Positions 15,841-24,581 of a stretch of DNA of 57,652 bases are shown here, in pieces (position 1 is the stretch's first letter; each line of letters opens with the position of its first letter). Source of the stretch: Bacteroidia bacterium. Its GTDB lineage: Bacteria > Bacteroidota > Bacteroidia > SpSt-205. A program made the translations under genes and the position numbers. The notes beneath the pieces are model-generated. The model was given only the letters and a program-made list of their open reading frames with translations, ran no database searches and had not been told where the DNA came from. The stretch lies in NCBI GenBank assembly GCA_025057135.1, contig JANWXY010000002.1, positions 1 through 57,652 of the forward strand, read 5' to 3'.

Positions 15841-17049
15841 ATGCCGAAGGTTATGGTTGTAGGAGCGGGGGCTGTCGCCCAGGTTACGATGTGTAAGTTG
15901 GCGAGGCGTCCAGACCTATTCCCTGAGATAGTTTTAGCGAGCCGCACATTCTCTAAGTGCAAAGCCATCGCTGAGAAGCACCCCCAGGCTCGCATCATCC
16001 CTGAACAGCTGGATGCAGATGATGTCTCCCAGACAGTTGCCCTTCTCAAAAAACATAAGCCCGCTTTGCTGCTGAACTTAGCCTTACCATACCAGGACCT
16101 CGCGCTCATGGAGGCTTGCTTAGAAGCTGGGGTGGATTATTTAGATACAGCTTCTTATGAACCCCCTGATATACCTTTTTACGAGTACAAGTATCAGTGG
16201 GCTTACCATGAGAGGTACGAGCGAGCTGGCATCTCGGCCGTATTGGGAATTGGGTTTGATCCTGGGGTAACGAATGCGTTTGTAGCTTATGCGGCTAAGC
16301 ATCTCTTTGATGAGATACATTATCTGGACATCATAGACTGCAATGCCGGCGACCATGGGCGACCTTTTGCCACAAACTTCAACTTAGAGATAAACCTTCG
16401 GGAAATCACTCAAACAGGGCGTTACTATTTGAACGGAGAGATTGTAGAAGTGCCTCCTCTCTCTGTCGCTCAGGATGTACGGTTTCCCGAGATTGGGGTC
16501 AGAAAAGCGTATCTCATCTTTCATGAGGAATTGGAGTCGTTAGTAAAGCACTTTCCGAGCTTGCGTAGAGCGCGATTTTGGATGACTTTTTCAGAAAAGT
16601 ATCTCATGCATCTCAACGCTTTCGTGAATGCTGGCCTTACTCGCATAGACCCTGTAGATTATGAGGGGTGTAAAATAGTCCCCATAAAGTTTTTACAGCG
16701 TCTTTTACCTGATCCGGCGAGTTTGGCGCCTGATTACAAAGGGTGGGTCTCCATCGGTGTGCAGCTGCGCGGCATAAAAGATGGTCAAGAGCGAACCGCT
16801 TTCATCTACACAAACATCAAGCATGAGTGGGCTTATGCAGACTGCGGCGCTCAGGCAGTGGCTTATACGGCTGGCGTACCTCCTGCCATTGCCGCTGAGC
16901 TTATAGTGTCTGGTAGCTGGAAAAAGCCAGGCGTCTGGAATGTAGAACAGCTACCGCCTGAACCCCTTTTAGAAAGACTCCCAGCAGCTGGACTCCCATG
17001 GAAGGTAGTCGTGGATTATCCTTTAGACTTCACTGATATCCCTGAATGA
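15841..17049 (+). CDS. Saccharopine dehydrogenase family protein, probably carboxynorspermidine dehydrogenase
   Basis: A 402-residue NAD(P)H-dependent oxidoreductase. The Rossmann motif 'VMVVGAGAVAQVTMCKLAR' opens the protein, and 'YLDTASYEPPD' and 'GFDPGVTNAFVAYAAKH' follow. The C-terminal half has 'GVQLRGIKDGQERTAFIY' and 'GAQAVAYTAGVPPAIAAEL', as in the carboxynor(spermi)dine synthase branch. That enzyme reductively condenses a diamine with aspartate semialdehyde to make sym-norspermidine or spermidine. The partner decarboxylase (NspC) is not in the window. A longer frame from 15805 exists, but the ATG at 15841 directly follows the promoter element and the Rossmann motif. Its stop overlaps the pdxJ start (ATGA). 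Saccharopine dehydrogenase proper is the less likely alternative. Confidence 0.82.
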   Translation: MPKVMVVGAGAVAQVTMCKLARRPDLFPEIVLASRTFSKCKAIAEKHPQARIIPEQLDADDVSQTVALLKKHKPALLLNLALPYQDLALMEACLEAGVDYLDTASYEPPDIPFYEYKYQWAYHERYERAGISAVLGIGFDPGVTNAFVAYAAKHLFDEIHYLDIIDCNAGDHGRPFATNFNLEINLREITQTGRYYLNGEIVEVPPLSVAQDVRFPEIGVRKAYLIFHEELESLVKHFPSLRRARFWMTFSEKYLMHLNAFVNAGLTRIDPVDYEGCKIVPIKFLQRLLPDPASLAPDYKGWVSIGVQLRGIKDGQERTAFIYTNIKHEWAYADCGAQAVAYTAGVPPAIAAELIVSGSWKKPGVWNVEQLPPEPLLERLPAAGLPWKVVVDYPLDFTDIPE

Positions 17050-17759
17050 CTCGTCTCAGCGTCAATATCAATAAAGTCGCCCTTCTGAGAAACTCTCGCG
17101 GGGGAAATCTCCCAGATGTGGTAGTTTTCGCTCAAACCTGCGAACGCTTCGGAGCTGACGGTATTACTGTTCATCCCAGGCCCGATGAGAGACATATTCG
17201 CAAATCCGATGTCTATGCGCTACGAGATGCCATTTCAGTGGAGCTGAATGTAGAAGGCTTTCCTTCGGCTGAGTACCTGAATCTTCTACGGCAGGTGCGT
17301 CCAGCCCAAGCCACTCTCGTTCCTGATCCACCCCACGCTCTCACCTCCGATCATGGCTGGCAAGTAAAAGAACAGTCAGCTTTTCTTTATCCTATTGTCA
17401 GCCAGCTCAAGGATTGGGGTATTCGTGTAAGCATTTTCATAGACCCTGATCCAGAACACGTGGAAGCCGCCGCAAGCATCGGGGCAGATTGTGTGGAACT
17501 GTACACGGGACCCTATGCTCATGATTTTTCTCAGTCCCCCGAAAAAGCAATCGCCCCATACATACGAGCTGCGCAGAAGGCCGCAGATTTAGGTATTCGG
17601 CTTCATGCAGGGCACGACCTCAATCTCCTCAACTTGCGTTTTTTGCGTGTGAATTTACCCCATCTTGCTGAGGTGTCCATCGGACACGCCCTGATTGCGG
17701 ATGCTCTCTACAATGGCATAAAAGAGACGATAAGGCTGTATAAGCAGGCACTCTCATGA
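17046..17759 (+). CDS. pdxJ: Pyridoxine 5'-phosphate synthase
   Basis: A 237-residue TIM-barrel enzyme that condenses 1-deoxyxylulose 5-phosphate with 3-amino-2-oxopropyl phosphate to pyridoxine 5'-phosphate (the DXP-dependent vitamin B6 route). Signatures are 'LSVNINKVALLRNSRGG' at the start, 'GADGITVHPRPDERHI' with the catalytic His, 'ELNVEG', 'VSIFIDPD', 'VELYTGPYA', 'LHAGHDLNL' and 'EVSIGHALIADALYNGI'. Length is normal. It overlaps the preceding dehydrogenase by 4 nt and the CHASE2 gene by 4 nt, so all are cotranscribed. Confidence 0.95.
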   Translation: MTRLSVNINKVALLRNSRGGNLPDVVVFAQTCERFGADGITVHPRPDERHIRKSDVYALRDAISVELNVEGFPSAEYLNLLRQVRPAQATLVPDPPHALTSDHGWQVKEQSAFLYPIVSQLKDWGIRVSIFIDPDPEHVEAAASIGADCVELYTGPYAHDFSQSPEKAIAPYIRAAQKAADLGIRLHAGHDLNLLNLRFLRVNLPHLAEVSIGHALIADALYNGIKETIRLYKQALS

Positions 17760-18874
17760 ATCTTTACGACTTGCTGGGATGGCTCTTTCGCTTGGTGGTA
17801 GTGCTTTCTGGAGGACTCTTGATGGAGCACATTTTTCCTGCTCGAGGATGGGGGTGGAGGATTCATGATCTTATGTATTCTCGGCTTTCGTCTGTGCCTC
17901 CGGATACGCAGATTGTTATTGTAGATATCGCTCAATTGGGGCGAGCGGAGCTTGCCCAGCTGCTCCTCAAGCTCAGCGCGGCTAAGCCCAAAGTAATCGC
18001 GATAGATGCTATCTTTCCCCATCTCAAGTCCCCTCATGAGGATACCCTGTGGATGCAGGCATTATGTGCGGCTTCTGAGCGAACCTCCATATACTTAGCC
18101 TGCAGCTTAGACTTGTCCCATCCGATAGAAAAGGCACCAGTCGTGTCTGTCAGCCAAGGGATATTTACCCGATGTGTTTCTCAAGCTTTTGCGAACCTTC
18201 TCCAAGGAGATACCACTGCTCGTCTGGTGCGTGAATGCTTATTATACACCATAGCAGGAAAGGATACGGCATTTTCTCTCGGAGCAAGCGTAGCTCTTGC
18301 CCTTGTGCCCTCTCTGAGAGAGACTCTTCGTACACTGCCAGCTCGCCTACCCATTCGGTACAGGGGGAACTTATCTCACTTTTACTTCCTCAGTGGGGAA
18401 GAGGTGATTACTGATAGTCTATCTATTGGTTGGCTTCAAAACAAGGCTATCTTCATGGGCGTGGCAGACCCGATGCGCAGGACAATGGAAGATATCTTCT
18501 TTAGCCCTCTCAACAAGTCCTTTCTAAATCGTAGCCTTCCTGACATGTATGGGGTCGTCATTCACGCGAATATTACTGCCATGCTGACTAATCTTGATTT
18601 CCTCAAAGAAATACCAACTTTTCAGGCGATTTTGGCATGCTTTTTGGCATATTTACTGCTCTCTATTGTAAGCTCTCAAATCCATGGAGGTTTCTGGCGA
18701 GCTTTGATTATAAGGACGCTTCAGGTAGCTCTACTTTGGGGGGCTGTGGAGCTGACATTTTGGCTGGGGGGGAGAGGCTATTGGTTTCCAGTGGAAGTGC
18801 TTTTATGGGGGATATTGATAGGAGGGGAAATAGAAGTTTGGCGTTGTCCTCGCCGTCCTCGTTTTATGGCGTGA
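17756..18874 (+). CDS. CHASE2-like membrane sensor protein without an output domain
   Basis: A 372-residue protein. A first membrane helix (about residues 8-27) is followed by an extracytoplasmic domain resembling CHASE2. It shows 'WRIHDLMYSRLSSVPPDTQIVIVDI', 'KPKVIAIDAIF', a 'LPIRYRGN' segment and 'FMGVADPMRRTMEDIFFSPL', then 'MYGVVIHANITAMLTNLDFL'. Three hydrophobic helices follow (about 283-365), and the protein ends in a short basic tail 'CPRRPRFMA'. CHASE2 is normally attached to kinase, cyclase or EAL output domains; here nothing follows the helices. The next gene is FecR-like, a partner repeatedly seen with CHASE2. Cotranscribed with pdxJ by a 4-nt overlap. The ligand is unknown. Confidence 0.75.
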   Translation: MNLYDLLGWLFRLVVVLSGGLLMEHIFPARGWGWRIHDLMYSRLSSVPPDTQIVIVDIAQLGRAELAQLLLKLSAAKPKVIAIDAIFPHLKSPHEDTLWMQALCAASERTSIYLACSLDLSHPIEKAPVVSVSQGIFTRCVSQAFANLLQGDTTARLVRECLLYTIAGKDTAFSLGASVALALVPSLRETLRTLPARLPIRYRGNLSHFYFLSGEEVITDSLSIGWLQNKAIFMGVADPMRRTMEDIFFSPLNKSFLNRSLPDMYGVVIHANITAMLTNLDFLKEIPTFQAILACFLAYLLLSIVSSQIHGGFWRALIIRTLQVALLWGAVELTFWLGGRGYWFPVEVLLWGILIGGEIEVWRCPRRPRFMA

Positions 18875-18895
18875 TATTTGCAGCTATTTCATCCT

Positions 18896-19798
18896 ATGCG
18901 GTACTCAAGTTTCAGGTTAGTCGTGGGGAGCATCCTGCTCTCTGCGTTCGCGTATGCTCAGGGCATACTTGTCCTTGCGACACGGGGTGATGTTCAAGTA
19001 GAGCAAGCTGGCGGCTGGACTAAGGCCACAGCCGGAATGAAGCTTTCGGAACAGCAGAAGATAAGAGTGGGCCAAGACGCATATGTCGCCCTGGTATTCC
19101 CTGGAAACAAAGCTCGTGAGATTCGCCAAGCAGGTACATACACTCCTACTCAGCTTTTATCTCAGAGGACGAGCTCAGATGATAATGCTTACGCTTCTAA
19201 ATATACAGGATATGTTCTGAATCAGGCAGTGGCTTCTGGTGCTGGCCGCGCTTCGGGTAAAACGCTCGGCGCTGTAACCCGGTCTACGATGGCCCCCACG
19301 CCGCGCACGCCAGTTCAGAGCGCTTTCTTTGCCGATCGTATCGTCTTCAACTGGGATCGTGTGCCAGGGTCAGAGGGGTATATTGTTCAAATCTTGGATG
19401 AGTCTGGTCAAATCTTCCTAACTCGTGAGGTTCCAGCTGAACAAACTTCCGTAGAGTTCAGTCTGGAGAATAAGGTCAAGCCTGGTACGTGCTACTACTG
19501 GCGAGTGAGTACTCGTCGTCATCCTACGCTTCACTCTACCAATGCTTGCTTCCGTGTGCTACCTTCTGATCAAGCTGCGGCTCTCAAACGAGAAGAAGAA
19601 GCTCTCCGCCGCTCCCTAAATCCCAGCTCAGCTCTGGATTATGTGACTTTAGGGGCTTTCTATGAGCAAAACGGTCTGTACGGATACGCATGGAATGCAT
19701 ACAATCAAGCGAGCAGTATAGAGGCTGGGGCGGATGGATATGTGGCTCTGCGTGACGAGCTTTCCCAGAGAGTTGTTCGTTCAACTGTAAAAGAATAA
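18896..19798 (+). CDS. FecR-like periplasmic protein with FN3-like and TPR-like segments
   Basis: A 300-residue exported protein. The signal peptide is 'MRYSSFRLVVGSILLSAFAYAQ' in outline (cleavage near A-Y-A), which favours the ATG at 18896 over a TTG at 18878. Residues about 24-70 look like a FecR domain ('GDVQVEQAGGWTKATAGMKL', 'QKIRVGQDAYVALVFPG'). Residues about 140-225 form a fibronectin-like fold ('IVFNWDRVPGSEGYIVQIL', 'CYYWRVSTR'), and the C-terminus has a TPR-like repeat ('LGAFYEQNGLYGYAWNAYNQA'). It follows the CHASE2 gene by 21 nt, so the two probably form a surface-stress or envelope sensing unit. A strong terminator follows. The role is inferred. Confidence 0.7.
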   Translation: MRYSSFRLVVGSILLSAFAYAQGILVLATRGDVQVEQAGGWTKATAGMKLSEQQKIRVGQDAYVALVFPGNKAREIRQAGTYTPTQLLSQRTSSDDNAYASKYTGYVLNQAVASGAGRASGKTLGAVTRSTMAPTPRTPVQSAFFADRIVFNWDRVPGSEGYIVQILDESGQIFLTREVPAEQTSVEFSLENKVKPGTCYYWRVSTRRHPTLHSTNACFRVLPSDQAAALKREEEALRRSLNPSSALDYVTLGAFYEQNGLYGYAWNAYNQASSIEAGADGYVALRDELSQRVVRSTVKE

Positions 19799-19831
19799 AT
19801 ACACCTACTGTCAATAAAATTGTACAGTGTC

Positions 19832-19864
19832 AAGGGGAGAGTGTATTTTCTCTCCCCTTTTATT
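19832..19864 (+). terminator. Rho-independent terminator after the FecR-like gene
   Basis: A 10-bp perfect stem (19832-19841 with 19850-19859, GGGGAGAG/CTCTCCCC core) encloses an 8-nt loop. It is followed by a TTTTATT run. It closes the operon that begins at 15841. Confidence 0.88.
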
Positions 19865-19870
19865 ATTTTG
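19863..19870 (+). promoter_or_regulatory. Probable -7 promoter element of the acyltransferase-mutS operon
   Basis: TTATTTTG matches TAnnTTTG with one mismatch and has the common 4-nt spacer to an ATG (19875). It overlaps the T-run of the terminator just upstream. Confidence 0.45.
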
Positions 19871-19874
19871 TAGT

Positions 19875-20663
19875 ATGTCGCAGGTAGGACTCCCGATTCA
19901 TTTACCTACGCTATATGCTCGTACGAGGTGGTTCTATCCACTGCTATTTGATGAAATAATCATTCGTTCTAATCCACCTTTGCGTCAAATTTTGCAAAAA
20001 TATCCCAAGGTTGTACATGCTATCAGTCATGCTGGCACTTTAGGATGGATACCTGCTATACTTGCCCTTCTGCGTGGGGCTCTTTTAGAAGGAGGAAAAC
20101 ATAGGACCGCATTAGGTATATTTCATCGTGGTCTTTACCGCTTCGGTGCAAGCCGATGGGTACTTAGAGCGTTTTTTCAAAGTACGGAACCTCCTACCTT
20201 CGCTAAAGTCATACAAGCTTTTCGTGATGGTCCCATAAACGATATTGCCCTTTTCCCAGAGGGGGATAACTGCGTGTTGGGGGACGTGTATGACATTCGG
20301 CCGTTTCGCTCGCCTAAGTTTGTAGAGCTTGCGTTGGCTGTGAATGCGCCTATACTTATTACCGTTCATAGAGGGGCAGAAGAATGGGGTAAAGACTTTT
20401 ATATCCCGAGTTGGATGCTCAGATGGGTGAAGCTGATTGAGCCAGCCTATGTGCGTCCCTTGATGAAAAACCCCGTTTTGAACTTACCCATACGCATGAC
20501 CCGAATTCCGAAATTTAGCTTGAATAGCGCGCTGTATTTTCCCAAGCTTTCCTATGACCAACTCAGTATGCGTCCCCGAGAGCGGTGGTTTCAGCTTCAT
20601 GAAGAGGCTGAAAAAATAAAAGCCATCATGAAAGCCCTTCTCAAGGAAATGCCGTATGTCTGA
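19875..20663 (+). CDS. PlsC-like acyltransferase family protein
   Basis: A 262-residue protein that looks like a divergent 1-acylglycerol-3-phosphate acyltransferase. The substrate-loop motif 'ALFPEGDNCVLGD' (around residue 125) corresponds to the FPEG block, followed by 'FRSPKFVELALAVNAPILITVHRG', as in PlsC proteins. The catalytic H-x4-D block is altered to 'SHAGTLGW' (around residue 48), keeping the His but not the Asp, so activity is uncertain. The start is the ATG at 19875; the reading frame extends upstream only through the terminator. It overlaps mutS by 8 nt. It may be a lipid or lipid-A acyltransferase of the envelope. Confidence 0.65.
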   Translation: MSQVGLPIHLPTLYARTRWFYPLLFDEIIIRSNPPLRQILQKYPKVVHAISHAGTLGWIPAILALLRGALLEGGKHRTALGIFHRGLYRFGASRWVLRAFFQSTEPPTFAKVIQAFRDGPINDIALFPEGDNCVLGDVYDIRPFRSPKFVELALAVNAPILITVHRGAEEWGKDFYIPSWMLRWVKLIEPAYVRPLMKNPVLNLPIRMTRIPKFSLNSALYFPKLSYDQLSMRPRERWFQLHEEAEKIKAIMKALLKEMPYV

Positions 20664-23232
20664 TACGACGGCCCTAATGGAACAGTATCGCTCCATGAAG
20701 GAGCGCCATCCAGGTGCGATTTTACTTTTTCAAGTGGGCGATTTCTACGAGACATTTGAAGAAGACGCTCAACTTCTCTCCTCCACACTTGGGCTCACCC
20801 TCACGCGTCGTAATAATGGCAAGGCAGAGGATATACCGATGGCAGGTTTCCCTGTGCGGGCTTTGGAAACCTACATACCGCGCCTGATAGAAGCAGGCTA
20901 CCGTGTGGCAATATGCGACCAAGTAGAAAATCCTAAAAAAGCCAAGAAGATCGTTCGTCGTGAGGTTACGCAGGTCGTCACTCCTGGGGTTCTGTGGCTG
21001 CACAGTGAAGAGCTGACCTCTACTTCGTATCTGGCTGTTTTCTGGGCATATAGTCCCACCGAGGCAGTGATTATCTTAGCGGATGTTACATGTTCGGGAA
21101 GGGTTTTGTATCATGTAGGCTCTCTCGGCGATATACAGGGTATTGTATCTGCTTTCACGCCGAGTGAAGCTGTCGTTTATAGTGGTCAAGAGTCACTCTG
21201 GAAATCTATACACGCTCAGGCTCAGAGGGTTGAAAGTTTGCCTGAGTGGTACTTTGATACAGAGATGCTGAGTGCTCTCTTTGGTGAAGTGTATGGTTAC
21301 CCTATACCTCCGTCTTTGGTTGCTCAGCTTCAAGCTCCTATTCAGAAGGCTTTTACTGCTTTTTTGAACTATCTGCGCGAGCTGAGGCAAGTAGGGCTTT
21401 CTCATTTAGGCTTTCCTCGGAAGCTTCCCTTAGAGAAGGCTTTCTTTCTACATCCTGACTCTTTGCGAAATTTGGAAGTTTTAGCCCCACTCCACAAAGA
21501 AGGTAAAAGCCTGCTGGATGTACTGAGATTTACGGTGACCTCTGCTGGACTGCGTCTTTTGCGTTCCCGCCTCTGTATGCCTTTACGAGAGGTCTCTGAA
21601 ATAGAGAGCCGATTAGACCGAGTCCAGCTTTTCTATGACCATGAAGAAAGGCATGCGGAATGGCGAACCCTCCTCCAGCGGATAGGTGATTTAGAGCGGC
21701 GTGTAGCTCGTATTAGTGCTCGGCGTGCTACACCCCGAGAGTTAGCCCATCTATACTTTGGGCTGCAAGCTTGTCAGCATCTGCATAAAAATCTGCCAGA
21801 AGGCTATTTTGTTCCTGAGGCTTTTGCTCAGCTGTCCAGTGTTATAGGCTTTTTGGAAAAGTATCTTCTTATTTCTCCCCAGCCTCCTCATGTAGGTGAA
21901 AAGCCTGGGGAAGGTAAAGTCATTCGTGAGGGTATAGATGAAAAGTTAGACCGAGCCCGATACCTTCTCTTGCATGCAGAGGAGGAGCTACAGAACTTAG
22001 AAGAAAAAGAGCGAGTACGCTTAGGTATTCCCACTTTGAAGATTCAGGAGAATCGCCAGTTGGGCTTTGTTTTTCATATCACAGCTTCGTACCTCTCCAA
22101 AGTGCCGCCGGAGTATCGGCTGCGTCAGCAGCTCGCTCAGGGTACAGCTCGTTATACTAGTGATGAACTTGACAGACTGAATGCGGAAATCAGTTCTGCT
22201 CAGGAGGTCGTAGCCGAGAGGGAAGCCGAAATCTATGAGCAAGTACTTCATTCTCTGCAAGAGTATGTACCATCCCTTCAACAGATAGCTCAATGGGTTG
22301 CGGAGGTGGATGTGACCCTTGCCTTAGCGATGGTAGCGCGTCAGTTTGGATATATTCGTCCGAGCTTCGTCTCAGAGCCTCGTCTGTACATCAAGCAGGG
22401 GCGGCATCCTGTGATTGAAAGGTTTCTGCCCCCCCACCTTCCTTATCAGCCCAATGACCTTCTGCTCACACCAGAGACTCGCATTCTGCTCCTTACGGGT
22501 CCGAATATGGCTGGCAAGTCTGCTTATATGCGTCAAAATGCTCTGATTATTCTCTTGGCGCAAATAGGCAGCTTCGTCCCAGCTGAAAAAGCCGAGATAT
22601 ATCCGGTGGACCAGATTTTCAGTCGGGTAGGGGCTTCCGATAATATAGCGGCTGGTCAGAGTACATTTTTAGTAGAGATGCAAGAGACGGCCCACATTCT
22701 TCATCAAGCCACTTCCAGAAGTTTCGTCATACTGGATGAGGTAGGACGGGGTACAAGCACCTATGATGGGCTTTCTATCGCATGGGCCCTTTTAGAGTAC
22801 CTTCATAACAATGCGGAATGCCGCCCCTGGACTCTATTTGCGACACATTATCATGAGCTGACCCAGTTAGAAAAAGCACTCCCAAGGCTTGCAAACTATC
22901 ATTTGGCGGTAGAGCAGCGGGGGGATAAAATAATCTTTCTACATCAGCTGCGACGCGGGGCCATTCGTAAGAGCTTCGGACTCGCTGTGGCGGAAAAAGC
23001 AGGACTTCCTCCGCTTGTATTAGCTCGAGCCAGAGAGTTGCTGCGCCATTTGGAGAAGCACGAACCTATACCTGCCAGCGAAAGAGAGCCCACACTTTTT
23101 CATATACCACTTGATGTAGAGTCAGAGCTACGCAGACGACTATTGGAAATAGACCCCAATACTATCACCCCCATAGAGGCGCTTTTCAAGTTGCAGGAGC
23201 TGCGCACTATCGCTATGAAGGAAAAGTCCTGA
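20656..23232 (+). CDS. mutS: DNA mismatch repair protein MutS
   Basis: An 858-residue ATPase that recognises mispairs and starts mismatch repair. It has the mismatch-binding Phe-x-Glu in 'GDFYETFEEDA' near residue 30, the connector and lever domains, and the clamp. The ATPase core has Walker A 'TGPNMAGKSAYMRQ' near residue 615, Walker B/D-loop 'FVILDEVGRGTSTYDGLSIAWA', the switch 'FATHYHEL' and a C-terminal helix-turn-helix ('RGAIRKSFGLAVAEKAGLP'). The length is typical of bacterial MutS1. It overlaps the acyltransferase gene. MutL is not in the window. Confidence 0.97.
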   Translation: MSDTTALMEQYRSMKERHPGAILLFQVGDFYETFEEDAQLLSSTLGLTLTRRNNGKAEDIPMAGFPVRALETYIPRLIEAGYRVAICDQVENPKKAKKIVRREVTQVVTPGVLWLHSEELTSTSYLAVFWAYSPTEAVIILADVTCSGRVLYHVGSLGDIQGIVSAFTPSEAVVYSGQESLWKSIHAQAQRVESLPEWYFDTEMLSALFGEVYGYPIPPSLVAQLQAPIQKAFTAFLNYLRELRQVGLSHLGFPRKLPLEKAFFLHPDSLRNLEVLAPLHKEGKSLLDVLRFTVTSAGLRLLRSRLCMPLREVSEIESRLDRVQLFYDHEERHAEWRTLLQRIGDLERRVARISARRATPRELAHLYFGLQACQHLHKNLPEGYFVPEAFAQLSSVIGFLEKYLLISPQPPHVGEKPGEGKVIREGIDEKLDRARYLLLHAEEELQNLEEKERVRLGIPTLKIQENRQLGFVFHITASYLSKVPPEYRLRQQLAQGTARYTSDELDRLNAEISSAQEVVAEREAEIYEQVLHSLQEYVPSLQQIAQWVAEVDVTLALAMVARQFGYIRPSFVSEPRLYIKQGRHPVIERFLPPHLPYQPNDLLLTPETRILLLTGPNMAGKSAYMRQNALIILLAQIGSFVPAEKAEIYPVDQIFSRVGASDNIAAGQSTFLVEMQETAHILHQATSRSFVILDEVGRGTSTYDGLSIAWALLEYLHNNAECRPWTLFATHYHELTQLEKALPRLANYHLAVEQRGDKIIFLHQLRRGAIRKSFGLAVAEKAGLPPLVLARARELLRHLEKHEPIPASEREPTLFHIPLDVESELRRRLLEIDPNTITPIEALFKLQELRTIAMKEKS

Positions 23233-23404
23233 GGGTCGTATCAGTGACCTAAATAATAGCTCTCTCTCAGAGAGGGTCACCGTTAGGAGTTCGCATTATT
23301 CTATGCGGTAGGAGCGCGCTCTCTTCTATCGTTTGACTGGCTTAGGGAATGCGTAAATGAGAAACGAGCGTACCTTCGTCTGAAAGGGTACAGTCCGCGG
23401 TTGT
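23233..23404 (+). other. Structured 172-nt gap between mutS and the LptF/G-like gene
   Basis: No gene was found, but there are several hairpins. GTGACC (23244-23249) pairs with GGTCAC (23275-23280), with CTCTC/GAGAG nested inside. CGCAT (23292-23296) pairs with ATGCG (23303-23307), and GTACC (23370-23374) pairs with GGTAC (23387-23391). None is followed by a T-run. It could be a small RNA, a leader of the downstream permease gene or a processed spacer. It lacks the landmarks of tmRNA, RNase P and SRP RNA. Confidence 0.3.
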
Positions 23405-24469
23405 ATGCGTCGCATGGATATCTATATACTCCGAAACTTTTTCGTCTCATTTTTAGGGAGCATTTTCCTTCTGGTGATTATTTTAGTGGCGATAGATGTA
23501 GCGGAAAAGATAGATGACTTTATTGAGCGGGCTGTACCTTTTGATGCGCTTCTGATTTACTATCAAAACTTTATTCCCTTTTATGCTAACCTGCTCACAC
23601 CTCTCATGGTATTTCTTTCGGTATTATTTTTCACTGCCCGATTGGCGCAGCGGTCAGAAATAGTAGCATTTTTAGCTGGTGGGGTGAGTTTCTGGCGTAT
23701 CTTTTTGCCGTATCTCGCAAGTGCGGGCGTTCTCACGATAGTGAGTCTGCTTTTCCAGATGTTCATCACTCCCCATAATGTGCGCCGCATAGAAGAGTTT
23801 GAATACAAATTCATCAAGAGTCGTGTGTATTTTGATAAAAGGCAGCTTCACGTGAAGCTTACTCGGGAAGGATATTTTTTTGTCAGAGCTTTTGATAAAT
23901 TTGACTACATCGGTTTCAATGCTCACATAGAACGGATAAGCAACTCAGAGCTTGAAGAGAGGTTTGTTGCTGAGGAGATACAGTGGTTGTCTGAGAAACA
24001 GAGCTGGCGTTTCCTACGCGTATGGCATTTTCAGTCGGGGCAGGCTCCCCGTTATATCCCCCAGATGGATACTACCTTGCCCCTTGCGCCTGATGACCTC
24101 ATCCGCTCAGAGCTTTACACTCGGACAATGACTCTATCAGAGCTCTGGGCGGAATATCGGCGGCAGAAATATGTCGGAGGAGAGATTGCTAGCCTTTTAG
24201 AGATAGAATTGAGCGAGCGTGTAGCGATTCCTTTTGCTACTGTGGGATTGACAGCTATCGGTTTTGCATCGGCTTCTCGCAAACGGCGAGGAGGGGTAGC
24301 TTTGCAGATAGGCTTAGGACTTGTGTTGGCATTTATCTATGTTTTTCTGCTTGCGATTGCCAAAAGTGCGTTTTCTGGCATATCGGGATGGGCGTGGTTG
24401 GGCGCTTGGATTCCTAATCTTATTTTTTTCCCTCTCGCCTTATTCTGGCTATGGCGTACGCCTAAGTAA
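23405..24469 (+). CDS. LptF/LptG (YjgP/YjgQ) family LPS export permease
   Basis: A 354-residue inner-membrane protein of the lipopolysaccharide transport ABC system. Three N-terminal helices are visible (about 8-33, 52-75, 95-120) with 'LLTPLMVFLSVLFFTARLAQRSEIVAFLAGGVSFWRI' in two parts, the coupling helix that contacts LptB. A periplasmic jelly-roll domain (about 130-255) follows, then 'ELSERVAIPFATVGLTAIGFASASRKRRGG' and two to three C-terminal helices. Either ATG at 23405 or at 23414 could be the start. The second permease and LptB are not in the window. It converges on corA. Confidence 0.88.
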   Translation: MRRMDIYILRNFFVSFLGSIFLLVIILVAIDVAEKIDDFIERAVPFDALLIYYQNFIPFYANLLTPLMVFLSVLFFTARLAQRSEIVAFLAGGVSFWRIFLPYLASAGVLTIVSLLFQMFITPHNVRRIEEFEYKFIKSRVYFDKRQLHVKLTREGYFFVRAFDKFDYIGFNAHIERISNSELEERFVAEEIQWLSEKQSWRFLRVWHFQSGQAPRYIPQMDTTLPLAPDDLIRSELYTRTMTLSELWAEYRRQKYVGGEIASLLEIELSERVAIPFATVGLTAIGFASASRKRRGGVALQIGLGLVLAFIYVFLLAIAKSAFSGISGWAWLGAWIPNLIFFPLALFWLWRTPK

Positions 24470-24483
24470 AGTAAATGAAGCCG

Positions 24484-24570
24484 ACCACGCCGTTTTATCT
24501 TCTTCACGAGTAGTGCTGGCGAGTTCCTCGTAGCCTATCTCTGAGCGAGGCTATCATGCTACGGTGTGGT
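24484..24570. other. Candidate structured RNA between convergent genes
   Basis: A 9-nt arm at 24484-24492 pairs with 24562-24570 with one G-U wobble. Between them lie small hairpins: CAC-gagta-GTG, CGAG-ttc-CTCG and TAGCC...GGCTA. The result looks like a closed multi-branch RNA of 87 nt in the 112-nt gap between the permease and corA 3' ends. There is no tRNA T-loop and no T-run, and the strand cannot be decided. It may instead be a bidirectional transcription barrier. Confidence 0.3.
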
Positions 24571-24581
24571 AGTCACTTCTC

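Noticed and set aside
23233-23404. tmRNA, RNase P RNA or 6S RNA in the mutS-permease gap
   Set aside because: No tag-peptide frame with TTCGA arm and no RNase P core motif are seen, and a 6S-like closed end pairing was not found.
24484-24570. tRNA-like candidate between permease and corA
   Set aside because: It has the right length, but no T-loop, no anticodon stem and no conserved tRNA positions; it is kept only as an unknown structured element.
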